64,000 nucleotides of DNA, taken from Mariprofundus ferrooxydans PV-1 (lineage in GTDB: Bacteria > Pseudomonadota > Zetaproteobacteria > Mariprofundales > Mariprofundaceae). Shown here piece after piece: positions 18,422 through 25,548 of this stretch. A model generated the notes under the pieces. That model searched no databases and was not told where the DNA came from. It was given only the letters and a program-made list of their open reading frames with translations. Position numbers and translations under genes: made by a program. How positions within the stretch are numbered: the stretch's first letter is position 1; every line of letters starts with the position of its first letter. The stretch lies in contig NZ_DS022295.1 in NCBI RefSeq assembly GCF_000153765.1, positions 19,578 to 83,577 on the forward strand, written 5' to 3'.

Positions 18422-19009
18422 TCAAAACAGTTCATCATAATCGTAATTATCATCGTCGAACTCTTCATCGCCGGCTTGTGCTTCCACCAGCGCATTACCC
18501 AGCAGTGTCAGCGCAAGCATTTTACTGCCCTCTTTTACACGTGCATCGACAGGGATTACCATGGTATCACCCAACTCCAGCAGCGCGGCGATTTCATCCG
18601 GAGATTTTGCCCCGGGCAGATCCTGTTTGGTGGCTCCGACCACAACAGGCAGATCCACATTCTCGGAGAAATATTCGAACATTTTTTTCATTTCCAGCAT
18701 CGATTCATCACTGGTGCTGTCGACAAGGAAAATAGCACCAATGGCGCCCTTGGAGAGAATTTTCCACATAAAGTTGAAGCGGGCCTGACCCGGAGTGCCG
18801 AAGAGATGCATCTCCAGACTGTCATCGATCTTGAGTATGCCAAAGTCCAGCCCGACGGTGGTCATGGCCTTGAGTTGGGAAACCTGATCGGTGGCAGCGA
18901 CGTCTGTGGCTGCAATCTGGCTATCACTGAGGTTTTGAACCATCGTGGTTTTGCCGGCATTGACCGGTCCGGTAATCACCAGTTTAACAATCTGTTTCTC
19001 TTCAGTCAT
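18422..19009 (-). CDS. small Ras-like GTPase, COG2229 type
   Basis: 195 residues. G1 loop GPVNAGKTT is at 14-22, switch I threonines are in TTVGLDFG (50-57), G3 is GTPGQ (71-75, with Gly in place of the usual Asp), G4 is TKQD (127-130) and G5 is PVDA (153-156). The last 16 residues are acidic and Tyr-rich (DEEFDDDNYDYDELF). Bacterial GTPases of this type are usually paired with roadblock proteins, as MglA is with MglB. Here the unknown 19012 gene lies two bases upstream and five roadblock genes lie within 6 kb on the same strand. It probably acts as the switch of that set; the partner and output are unknown. Confidence 0.88.
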   Translation of the reverse strand: MTEEKQIVKLVITGPVNAGKTTMVQNLSDSQIAATDVAATDQVSQLKAMTTVGLDFGILKIDDSLEMHLFGTPGQARFNFMWKILSKGAIGAIFLVDSTSDESMLEMKKMFEYFSENVDLPVVVGATKQDLPGAKSPDEIAALLELGDTMVIPVDARVKEGSKMLALTLLGNALVEAQAGDEEFDDDNYDYDELF

Positions 19010-19011
19010 GA

Positions 19012-19647
19012 TCAGAGGCCCCTGATTCTGTCGATAATACGACTCAAAATAGATGTTTTCCTTTTCCGCGATTGCGGCGCGTTGCGCTGTAGCATGCTCT
19101 GGGTGACCTGATGATTTTCATTCCGGGGAGCGTTCATCGGCGCAATCAGGCCCAGAATGTAGGTGGCCATCATCACTCTGAGACGTACGATCTCATCGCG
19201 GGTGTTTTCCGCCTGTGAGACATAACTCTGCATGCGAAATGAGCCGTTATGCTGGTATTGCATATGCATTTTCATATAGGCGGAGTTATCCTGGAAAGCA
19301 TAGCGCTGCATGGGATAGAGGCGAACTATCAGCGGGGGAAGACGCATGGTGAAACTGAGCAGGGATGCACGCATCTCCGCATTAAATGTGTAACCGGCCA
19401 GCGCCGATGAGATGGCCTGGGGCGCAAAAATACGTTTGCTGGTTAACGGATTAAAATCCGTGCTGGTCACAACATTGACGGAGTCGGCTTCAAATACTTC
19501 CCTCAGTTTTTGGGCGACTTCATTGTGCGAGCCTTCAAAGCCGGCACGCTCATAATAGATGCTTTTGGTCACTGAACCCTTTGTATAATCCAACCGTGCC
19601 GGTTTCTGGTTGATGATCATACGGCGCAGGTAAACAAGCGAATTCAT
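19012..19647 (-). CDS. uncharacterised 211-residue protein beside the GTPase
   Basis: I do not recognise this family. It has no signal peptide or clear membrane helix. The N-terminal half is mixed (YERAGFEGSHNEVAQKLREVF), the middle is rich in aromatic residues and Met (LYPMQRYAFQDNSAYMKMHMQYQ), and the last 35 residues are strongly basic with several Arg and Lys. GGAGGG precedes ATG 19647, a good ribosome-binding site. It is two bases upstream of the GTPase, so it is probably made with it and may be its effector, exchange factor or adaptor. That role is inference from position alone. Confidence 0.75.
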   Translation of the reverse strand: MNSLVYLRRMIINQKPARLDYTKGSVTKSIYYERAGFEGSHNEVAQKLREVFEADSVNVVTSTDFNPLTSKRIFAPQAISSALAGYTFNAEMRASLLSFTMRLPPLIVRLYPMQRYAFQDNSAYMKMHMQYQHNGSFRMQSYVSQAENTRDEIVRLRVMMATYILGLIAPMNAPRNENHQVTQSMLQRNAPQSRKRKTSILSRIIDRIRGL

Positions 19648-19760
19648 AGTTTGCCCTCCATCACACCCTTTTTAATGAAGGGGAATATACAGACTAATGG
19701 CGTACTCGCAACATCAGGGGCGTTTTCAATGATGTTGCAGGAGAAAACAATTGAGATACA

Positions 19761-19778
19761 GCCCCCCAAAGAGGGGGC
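19761..19778 (-). terminator. GC-rich hairpin after the globin gene
   Basis: GCCCCC and GGGGGC pair perfectly around a 6-base loop, 20-37 bases beyond the globin stop. A run of T is not immediate on the minus strand, so termination is possible but not certain. Confidence 0.35.
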
Positions 19779-19797
19779 GTGCTATTGCTGGCTGATA

Positions 19798-20319
19798 TCA
19801 ACCAAAGCTCATTAGTGTTTCAAGCAGCTTCTGATTCATGCCGGTCACTTCCGACATTCTTCGCATGCGATCCTCATGATACGCGCCGATAATAATCATG
19901 GCGTCCAGATCCAGAATAGCCAGTGCTGCGGAAACGGCTTCGGGGCCCTGCTGAACAAGCGTTTCAGCAAAAGCTCTGCGCAGGTATGAGGTGACAACTT
20001 CTACATAATAGGGTGCAATCTTGGCTTTGACATGAATTTCACCAATCTTGTAGCGCCGCTCAAAATATTCATCGCCATAGGTGCCGTTGAATAGTTCGTC
20101 CATCCATATTTTATGCGTCGCTTTGAGTTGATCTATGCGGCCTGCAACAATATTGGCGGCTGTCGGATCCTTTGATAATTCAGCATAGAATGTATCGGTG
20201 ATTTCATTTTGTCGCTGCATGACGGTTGCTTTAATCGTTGGCAGAAGCGGTGCATAGAGTTCATCGAATCGGGTGAACACCTTTGCTTTAATGAAGTTCT
20301 CTTTTGTCAGGTTTGACAT
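19798..20319 (-). CDS. stand-alone sensor globin (globin-coupled-sensor/protoglobin type)
   Basis: 173 residues matching the haem-binding domain of globin-coupled sensors and protoglobins, with no transmitter domain attached. The probable proximal haem ligand is H96 in KIGEIHVKAKIAPYYV, the hallmark of this globin class; the preceding FYAELSKDP and HKIWMDELFNGTYGDEYF segments also match. AAGGA lies before ATG 20319. A short helix with Met and Leu ends the protein. It would bind O2 or NO and pass the signal by protein contact, presumably to the roadblock/GTPase proteins around it; that link is inferred. Confidence 0.85.
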   Translation of the reverse strand: MSNLTKENFIKAKVFTRFDELYAPLLPTIKATVMQRQNEITDTFYAELSKDPTAANIVAGRIDQLKATHKIWMDELFNGTYGDEYFERRYKIGEIHVKAKIAPYYVEVVTSYLRRAFAETLVQQGPEAVSAALAILDLDAMIIIGAYHEDRMRRMSEVTGMNQKLLETLMSFG

Positions 20320-20423
20320 GTGCCGGGTCCTTTATCTGTGATGAGTGTGGTTTTTTAGATCATGGCTTTGCTGATGTTCGGAACAGGCACGAAAATCCGC
20401 TCACTGGATCATAAGCGTTATCA

Positions 20424-20464
20424 GGAAAATCCGCATGCCCCCTGAGTTGCAAGAGGCATGCGCA
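20424..20464 (-). terminator. probable terminator after roadblock gene RB2
   Basis: CGCATGCC (20432-20439) and GGCATGCG (20455-20462) form an 8-bp stem that can extend by two more pairs. On the minus strand, GATTTTCC follows. It lies 13 bases after the RB2 stop, which suggests the globin gene has its own promoter in the remaining gap (20320-20423). Confidence 0.55.
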
Positions 20465-20474
20465 TGATCCGGCA

Positions 20475-20840
20475 TTAAATAATCTGGCCCAGTTGTGACT
20501 GCGCCTGTCTGGCTTCGAGCAGTACCAGTCCGAGATTTGCGCCCTTGGAAACAGTGATAATCAACGCTGCACGACTTTCGATGTCAAACAGCAGAATGCC
20601 GGCGTTGGTGCCGCGAATATTCACCTCCTGAAACTCGCCGACCTTGAGAGTGGTGGTCACGCGCTTGGCCAGGCTGCCGAGAGCCGCGCCCATGGCTGCT
20701 GCTGCATCTCCCTGATCGCCACCCAAATGATCCGCAATCATCATACCATCGGGACTGATGACGCCGAGTCCCTTGATGTCTGAGGTGGCCATTTTCAGTT
20801 CATTGAGCACCGCATCGATTTTTTCCTGTTTAGTCGCCAT
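20475..20840 (-). CDS. roadblock/LC7 domain protein RB2
   Basis: 121 residues, a single roadblock domain: an N-terminal helix (KQEKIDAVLNELK), strands around IKGLGVISPDGMMIADHL, a central helix rich in Ala/Gly (GDAAAAMGAALGSLAKRV), and the strand FQEVNIRGTNAGILLFDI. The overall pattern resembles MglB-type regulators. GAGGAG precedes ATG 20840. It follows the ODP-like gene by 33 bases on the same strand. Confidence 0.9.
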   Translation of the reverse strand: MATKQEKIDAVLNELKMATSDIKGLGVISPDGMMIADHLGGDQGDAAAAMGAALGSLAKRVTTTLKVGEFQEVNIRGTNAGILLFDIESRAALIITVSKGANLGLVLLEARQAQSQLGQII

Positions 20841-20873
20841 ATCTGTCTCCTCTCTGTTTTTTTGTTGAATGGT

Positions 20874-21623
20874 TTATGCCGGTAGTTGATACACGTCTTG
20901 CATGGCTTCAGCGCCGGGTTCGAGTTTTTCCACCCAGTCGATAAAGTTGCTGCACATCTGTTTGCCGCGAAAGATAGCGCCGTGTTGCGGTGCGATGATC
21001 TCGATATCCAGACCGCGTACCATTTTAGCCCAAAGCCTGCATGCTGTACTGCTGGCCATATAGCGGTTGTGAAAGCCCGCCATATGAGTTGTGTGCGCAT
21101 CAAAATCCTCGACAAATCGATAATCAACGAGTGCCGCTCCCAGGTCCCCGGAATAGAGAATCTTTGATAGCGGATCATAGACATGGAAATTGCCCGCCGA
21201 GTGCAGGAAGTGGGCTGGAATGATCAGTAGTTCACAACCGTTCAGATTGATTCTCATGCCTTCGTCGGGAATGGTTTTCATTCGATCCATGACGCTGCCG
21301 TCGACGCCAAAGTGGGCGACAAAACGCCGCCATATCGCGGACATATAGGCATCGGCTTCTGTGACCATCAGCCAGCCGTTGATCGAGGCGACAATATCCG
21401 GATCCTGATGGGAGAGGAACAGGTATTCCAGCGCCGATGGTGACAGAAATTCCGGCATGGCGGCAAATATTTTTGAATAGACCTTGTGTCCGCCGGGATC
21501 GAGCAGCATGCCCTTGCCGTTATGGATGATCAGATGTTGATTTGCCGAAACCATTTCGCCTTCTGTGAAATCCTCGAAAAAGATGTTCCGGTGTCCATCC
21601 TGTTCATATAGTACATCTGCCAT
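20874..21623 (-). CDS. ODP-like di-iron metallo-beta-lactamase-fold protein
   Basis: 249 residues with the metal site of flavodiiron/ODP proteins: H72-x-D74-x-D76 (SHQDPD), H141 (HFLHSAGN), D160 (YSGD) and H214 (PQHG). The HxDxD form, where flavodiiron enzymes have HxExD, and the missing flavodoxin domain match the ODP family, members of which act as O2-binding sensors in chemotaxis of other bacteria. AAGGAG precedes ATG 21623. It lies between two roadblock genes, so a sensor rather than a reductase role is favoured, by inference. A simple hydrolase is the main alternative. Confidence 0.85.
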   Translation of the reverse strand: MADVLYEQDGHRNIFFEDFTEGEMVSANQHLIIHNGKGMLLDPGGHKVYSKIFAAMPEFLSPSALEYLFLSHQDPDIVASINGWLMVTEADAYMSAIWRRFVAHFGVDGSVMDRMKTIPDEGMRINLNGCELLIIPAHFLHSAGNFHVYDPLSKILYSGDLGAALVDYRFVEDFDAHTTHMAGFHNRYMASSTACRLWAKMVRGLDIEIIAPQHGAIFRGKQMCSNFIDWVEKLEPGAEAMQDVYQLPA

Positions 21624-21649
21624 GTGCGGGGACTCCTTTTTCCTGCTGG

Positions 21650-22081
21650 TTATGAGTAAGCATTCATCGCTTCGGCTATGCGGTCTCTGAGTGTGTTGAG
21701 CACCTGTTTGATACGGGGCGGAACTGAGGTTGTATCCAGAGCCAGCACATAGGGTGTGCCGTTAATCTCCACGTCTCTGAGAACCATCAGGTGACTGTCT
21801 TCCAGAATCAGGGCGATACAGGTGATGCTGTCGTATTCACCAAGGCGTGCGGCATGATTGCCAACCCGGATCAGTTCCGGCGCAATAGCCGCCATCCCGG
21901 CATGAGAAATTTCGCCGGCATGGCAAACGGGCAGGCCATCATGATCAGCCAGCAGCAGCGAGCGCAGGCCATATTGCTGGCAAGTCTCTTCCAGTATACT
22001 GCGAAGACGTATATCCAGTTTGATTGATGTGTTTTGCTGCAAGCCTGAAGTCCCCCTCCTGACAGTGGGTAATATAACCAT
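21650..22081 (-). CDS. roadblock/LC7 domain protein RB3
   Basis: Up to 143 residues with one roadblock domain (RSLLLADHDGLPVCHAGEISHAG, then SITCIALILEDSHLMVLRDVE). The start is uncertain: ATG 22081 has no clear ribosome-binding site, while a TTG at 22042 lies 12 bases after AGGAGG and would give 130 residues. TTG is used elsewhere in this cluster. The last strand and helix (PPRIKQVLNTLRDRIAEAM) match roadblock ends. It is 26 bases upstream of the ODP-like gene and divergent from the kinase/phosphoesterase gene. Confidence 0.85.
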   Translation of the reverse strand: MVILPTVRRGTSGLQQNTSIKLDIRLRSILEETCQQYGLRSLLLADHDGLPVCHAGEISHAGMAAIAPELIRVGNHAARLGEYDSITCIALILEDSHLMVLRDVEINGTPYVLALDTTSVPPRIKQVLNTLRDRIAEAMNAYS

Positions 22082-22212
22082 AAGTCGGGCGTGGTTTCCA
22101 TAAAAAAGAATTATTGGCGCACCGGGTATGATGCAATTCTGTGTGCAGGTTTGACCTGATTCACATCATGCAGTAGTGATGCTCTGGTTGTGTGGTGGCA
22201 GGGGTGGCAATC

Positions 22213-23745
22213 ATGGATGTATTGATCATGGGTAGTCTGAGCGGCAGGCACATTGCGGATGCTGCACAGATTCTAAGTCTCGCGGAACTTGAGCCCGTTC
22301 GGCTGACGCATCAAGGTGCGTACACGGGTAAGCCGGGCACGCGTATTCACAGCGATGGCAGGATGGTGCTGAAAATCAATGAGAACCGTCGCTTTCCATC
22401 TGCCGATGTGGCGGAGAGGTGGTGCGATCTTCAGTTGCAAAAAGAGAAGAACTACGCGATTTATCATCCGGACAGAACCTGGCTGGTTCTCACTGATAAC
22501 GGTCAGTGCCTGACAGCAAACCTGACGCCACAACTGGTGCCGCTCCACCAGCTGGACTTTTCAGAGATCGGTAAAGAGGAGCGTGTCCGGTTGCTGACTT
22601 GTGTGCTGGATTGCTACCTTGATTTTGCCCGCAGGTTCAACTTGAAGCTGGATGACGGCTTGTCCAACTTTGCCCTTTGTGAGGCTGGCGAGGGCGGAAT
22701 CTGTTATCTGGACGATGATATCTACCCATGGGACAGCTTTACCTCGCTCTCCGCCATGCTCGGTAACTGGCTGAGAACATCTGCATCGTTATCTCTGGAT
22801 GCGGATGACTGGCGGCAGATGGGCGTGTTGCTCAAGCCTTTGCTGCGCACGCATTCGTCGGATGCCGGTGATATGGTGTGTGAGTCTCTCAAGGATCAAA
22901 TTGTCGGTAGTCATGAGGCGCTGAAGCAGAGTTTTTTACAGGCTTTGTGTGCGAGGCATGCGGCAGCTGCTGTTGATGATGCCGAGGCCTGGCCTGTGAC
23001 GGGGGAGGCGATCGGCCTGATTGCCGATATCCATGCCAACCTGCCGGCACTGGAGGCTGTGCTCAGGGTGCTGGATCAGCGCGGCATCAGACAATATCTG
23101 ATGCTCGGAGATGTTGTCGGCTATGGACCGAATCCGAAGGCGTGCATTGACCTTGTCAGGGAACGCAATATGTACTGTTTGCGCGGCAATCATGATCATT
23201 ATGTGGCGCATCAGGGGGATGTCAGGGTTGCGATGGGAATCATGGCCAGACGTACCGGAGACTGGACGGTCGGAGTGCTGGAAGAGAGTGACCGGCAATG
23301 GCTGGGAGGGCTGCCGGTGCGCTACCGCAGTCATGACTGGATGGCGGTGCATGGAGCGCCGGTGGATAAAAGCTTTTTCAATGCCTATGTCTATGAGATG
23401 ACGTCGGAGCGAAATCTGGATTTTCTGGTTGATTCGGGTATAGGGCTCTGCCTGCATGGACATTCACATATTCAGGGCATTTATGCGCGTTCCGGCGGGC
23501 GGGATATGCCGTTTACCTGTCCTGAGAGGGTGGTGTTGAAGGGGTTGGATGCGGCGCTGCTTTGTCCGGGTTCGGTAGGGCAGCCGCGAGGTGGCAAGAT
23601 AATCGCTCAGGCTGGTATTTTTTATCCGCATAACCTGACGGTGGAGATGTTGTCGCTGAACTACGATATTACCCCGCTGATTGAAGATATGCAGCGCTTC
23701 GGTTTTTCGCAGGATCTGATTACGCGCACACGTGAGGGGCGTTAA
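22213..23745 (+). CDS. kinase-like domain fused to calcineurin-like metallophosphoesterase
   Basis: 510 residues from ATG 22213 (GTG 22192 also in frame). The C-terminal half (about 266-490) is a YfcE/MJ0936-type phosphoesterase with D272-x-H274, GD (299-300) followed by VVGYGPNP, GNHD (325-328), H380 and GHSH (416-419). The N-terminal half has features of a protein-kinase or aminoglycoside-kinase fold: K54 in GRMVLKIN, D147 with N152 in KLDDGLSN (same D+5N spacing as HRDLKPEN), and an Asp cluster D167-D169 in CYLDDDIY where DFG would be. The kinase assignment is my inference; the phosphoesterase is secure. It is divergent from RB3 and convergent with RB4, and is the only + strand gene inside the cluster. 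Confidence 0.8.
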   Translation: MDVLIMGSLSGRHIADAAQILSLAELEPVRLTHQGAYTGKPGTRIHSDGRMVLKINENRRFPSADVAERWCDLQLQKEKNYAIYHPDRTWLVLTDNGQCLTANLTPQLVPLHQLDFSEIGKEERVRLLTCVLDCYLDFARRFNLKLDDGLSNFALCEAGEGGICYLDDDIYPWDSFTSLSAMLGNWLRTSASLSLDADDWRQMGVLLKPLLRTHSSDAGDMVCESLKDQIVGSHEALKQSFLQALCARHAAAAVDDAEAWPVTGEAIGLIADIHANLPALEAVLRVLDQRGIRQYLMLGDVVGYGPNPKACIDLVRERNMYCLRGNHDHYVAHQGDVRVAMGIMARRTGDWTVGVLEESDRQWLGGLPVRYRSHDWMAVHGAPVDKSFFNAYVYEMTSERNLDFLVDSGIGLCLHGHSHIQGIYARSGGRDMPFTCPERVVLKGLDAALLCPGSVGQPRGGKIIAQAGIFYPHNLTVEMLSLNYDITPLIEDMQRFGFSQDLITRTREGR

Positions 23746-23762
23746 CTCTCCAGTGGTCAGGC

Positions 23763-24161
23763 TTAAGGGCAGAGGGGCGCTGCGGTTTTCAATGCATCCC
23801 GGGTCGCCATCCATCCTGCGCCGAGACTGGTGGTGATGCGTGTGATAAAGACCAGCAAATAGTCCGGTTTATCGGGGATGACAGCCATGAAATGGTATGT
23901 GCCGTCGGTGGTCATCTGGATTTCCCTGATGTGATATTTCAGCTCATCGCCACGTTGAGCAGCCATCATGGTTTCAACAGCGGTAATGGTTTTGCCGCGA
24001 AAGATATCCACTGCGGCTGCACCAACCGCATCAACATAGGATTGGGTGAAATAGGGTACATTATGGTAGGCGCCGATAATCAGACCGCTGGTCAGATCGA
24101 CCACGGCGGCAGCCAGGCCGCCATCCACGTCGTTGACCAGGTTTTCCAGTGTTTGATTCAT
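23763..24161 (-). CDS. roadblock-like protein RB4
   Basis: 132 residues from ATG 24161, preceded by GGAGGGGGGAG. The fold pattern resembles roadblock: a short helix MNQTLENLVNDV, strands LAAAVVDLTSGLIIGAYHN, a helix around SYVDAVGAAAVDIFRGK, then HIREIQMTTDGTYHFMAVI and a closing helix. It is more divergent from RB1-RB3 than they are from each other, so the family call is less firm. It lies 30 bases after RB5 on the same strand. Confidence 0.72.
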   Translation of the reverse strand: MNQTLENLVNDVDGGLAAAVVDLTSGLIIGAYHNVPYFTQSYVDAVGAAAVDIFRGKTITAVETMMAAQRGDELKYHIREIQMTTDGTYHFMAVIPDKPDYLLVFITRITTSLGAGWMATRDALKTAAPLCP

Positions 24162-24191
24162 GACTCCCCCCTCCATGGTCAGGGCCGACTG

Positions 24192-24677
24192 TTATCTGTT
24201 CTGTGCTTCCTGCATCACGCGTTTGACCAGCTCTTCCAGCAAGGCCGGTTGCTTTTGTGTCGCCGGTTTGCTCTCTTCGATCTGCTGCTTCTCCTGTTCA
24301 GACTTGCTCATCAGATCAATAATGATTTCAACCTCTTTTCTGGCGTGGCCAAGCAGCATGCCCAGTTTCAGTTCACTGCTACCCATTAGTGCAAGCAGCA
24401 TATCTGTACCGGCGTGAATCAGAGCTACGGTATGACCGCGCGACTGGGTGACAACCTGAATGCACTCTTCGTCGTCGCCGCCCTGGATGGCAAGTGCATC
24501 GCCAAGCGAAAGCATGGATGAGCACATGGCGGCAATGGCATCTGCCTCTATATCAACGCTGGCGGCATAGGCCACAGGCAAGCCGTCCACGCTGCATAGC
24601 AGGGCTGCATTCAGGTTGGCTTCTCTGGCAACAAGTTGCTCAAGCTCATCCCGGCAGGCTTTTTTATATTTATCCAA
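24192..24677 (-). CDS. roadblock/LC7 domain protein RB5, TTG start
   Basis: 161 residues: a roadblock domain (about 5-115, with NAALLCSVDGLPVAYAAS and HTVALIHAGTDMLLALMG) plus a charged C-terminal tail of about 40 residues rich in Glu, Gln and Lys. TTG at 24677 is the start because AAGGAG lies exactly seven bases upstream (24685-24690). The start overlaps the end of RB6 by eight bases, so the two are probably coupled. The tail could be a docking helix. Confidence 0.85.
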   Translation of the reverse strand: MDKYKKACRDELEQLVAREANLNAALLCSVDGLPVAYAASVDIEADAIAAMCSSMLSLGDALAIQGGDDEECIQVVTQSRGHTVALIHAGTDMLLALMGSSELKLGMLLGHARKEVEIIIDLMSKSEQEKQQIEESKPATQKQPALLEELVKRVMQEAQNR

Positions 24678-25053
24678 TCAAGTGCTCCTTATAGCCATGG
24701 CCAAGCAGGGCTCTGGCTACACAGTCAACAATTTTCCGGATCAGGCTCTGAACGCCGGCCGGAACCTTGCGACACAAAATTGAGAGATAGACAGATTCAC
24801 CATCGAGCTTGGTTTCATGCATAATCAGCATGCGGCCGCGCTCGAGTACCAGCGCACTGCACACCGGTACGCCCATCTGACCGATCGCGGCCATTTTACT
24901 GGCATTTTCCATGATGGATGAAGAGTAGGGCGCAAAATCTTCGCCGGGCGAAGCGCCGACTTCAGCCATTAGCAATCCTTCTTCGTTTACGACCATGATG
25001 AAAATAAGATCCATCTCCAGACGCAAACGCTCAAGCTCATCATGAAGTGAAAT
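24670..25053 (-). CDS. roadblock/LC7 domain protein RB6, probable ATT start
   Basis: 127 residues if started at ATT 25051-25053, which lies seven bases after a perfect AAGGAG (25061-25066). A stop (TAG) lies two codons upstream, and the first conventional start in frame, TTG 25026, has no ribosome-binding site and would cut off the segment SLHDELERLR. That segment aligns with the N-terminus of paralogue RB1 (LKDKLERLR), which begins at an ATG at the matching place. The core (NEEGLLMAEVGASPGEDFAPYS, HETKLDGESVYLSILCR) matches RB1 closely. First gene of the minus-strand roadblock run. Confidence 0.85.
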   Translation of the reverse strand: MSLHDELERLRLEMDLIFIMVVNEEGLLMAEVGASPGEDFAPYSSSIMENASKMAAIGQMGVPVCSALVLERGRMLIMHETKLDGESVYLSILCRKVPAGVQSLIRKIVDCVARALLGHGYKEHLIG

Positions 25054-25066
25054 ATTCTATCTCCTT
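25051..25066 (-). promoter_or_regulatory. ribosome-binding site and ATT initiation codon of RB6
   Basis: AAGGAG at 25061-25066, a seven-base spacer, then ATT at 25051-25053. ATT starts are rare in bacteria (infC is the textbook case) and can limit expression. Confidence 0.7.
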
Positions 25067-25089
25067 GTAAAACAATGAAAAACGAACGT

Positions 25090-25118
25090 AACTTAAGTTA
25101 TTCCCGATTTTCTGTCAA
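25090..25118 (-). promoter_or_regulatory. candidate promoter of the roadblock run
   Basis: A perfect TTGACA on the minus strand (25113-25118) and TAAGTT (25090-25095) are separated by 17 bases. The -10 matches three of six consensus bases. It would start transcription about 30 bases before RB6. Confidence 0.45.
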
Positions 25119-25224
25119 TATTGTCCAGCCTTTGTGCGTAGCGGAAATGATCCGGTGCGAAGTCTAATATACGGCGGCGCTCATCGCTATTTAATCATCA
25201 GTGATATGGATTGAAAAGAGGCGA

Positions 25225-25548
25225 TTATTGACTCTTCTCGGGTCCATGACCAAGGCCGAATCGCTCGATGCTGAGGGCGCGTTTGGCATCGTCGTAGGTG
25301 ACTTCCACCCTGCGTTTTACCATTTCTCCGCTCTTTTCATCTTTAAACTCTTCGTAATAGACGGCTTTGTTCGGGTGCATAACGTCCTTGAGCACCGGTG
25401 AGCCGAGTGCCTGTTCGATATGAAATTTGGTGTCGCCCTGTTTGATCAGTGCGGCATTGGTGAGATCAATTCTGTTGCCCTGATGGATCGGCTCGGCGGT
25501 ACAGGCTGCCAGCAGCAGGGTGGTAATCATGATGGTCAGGTATCGCAT
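25225..25548 (-). CDS. BamE/SmpA-like lipoprotein
   Basis: 107 residues from ATG 25548, with lipobox LLLAAC, so likely outer-membrane anchored. The pattern HQGNRIDLTNAALIKQGDTKFHIEQALGSPVLKDVMHPNKAVYYEEF follows that of BamE, which stabilises the BamA barrel-assembly complex. The basic and charged C-terminus (EKSGEMVKRRVEV) also fits. ATG shares one base with the hldD stop. It could be a BamE paralogue rather than BamE itself. Confidence 0.75.
   Translation of the reverse strand: MRYLTIMITTLLLAACTAEPIHQGNRIDLTNAALIKQGDTKFHIEQALGSPVLKDVMHPNKAVYYEEFKDEKSGEMVKRRVEVTYDDAKRALSIERFGLGHGPEKSQ

Noticed and set aside
22082..22212. Possible FNR or CRP site between RB3 and the kinase/phosphoesterase gene (TTTGACCTGATTCACA)
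   Set aside because: Only one half-site resembles the consensus and the palindrome is poor.
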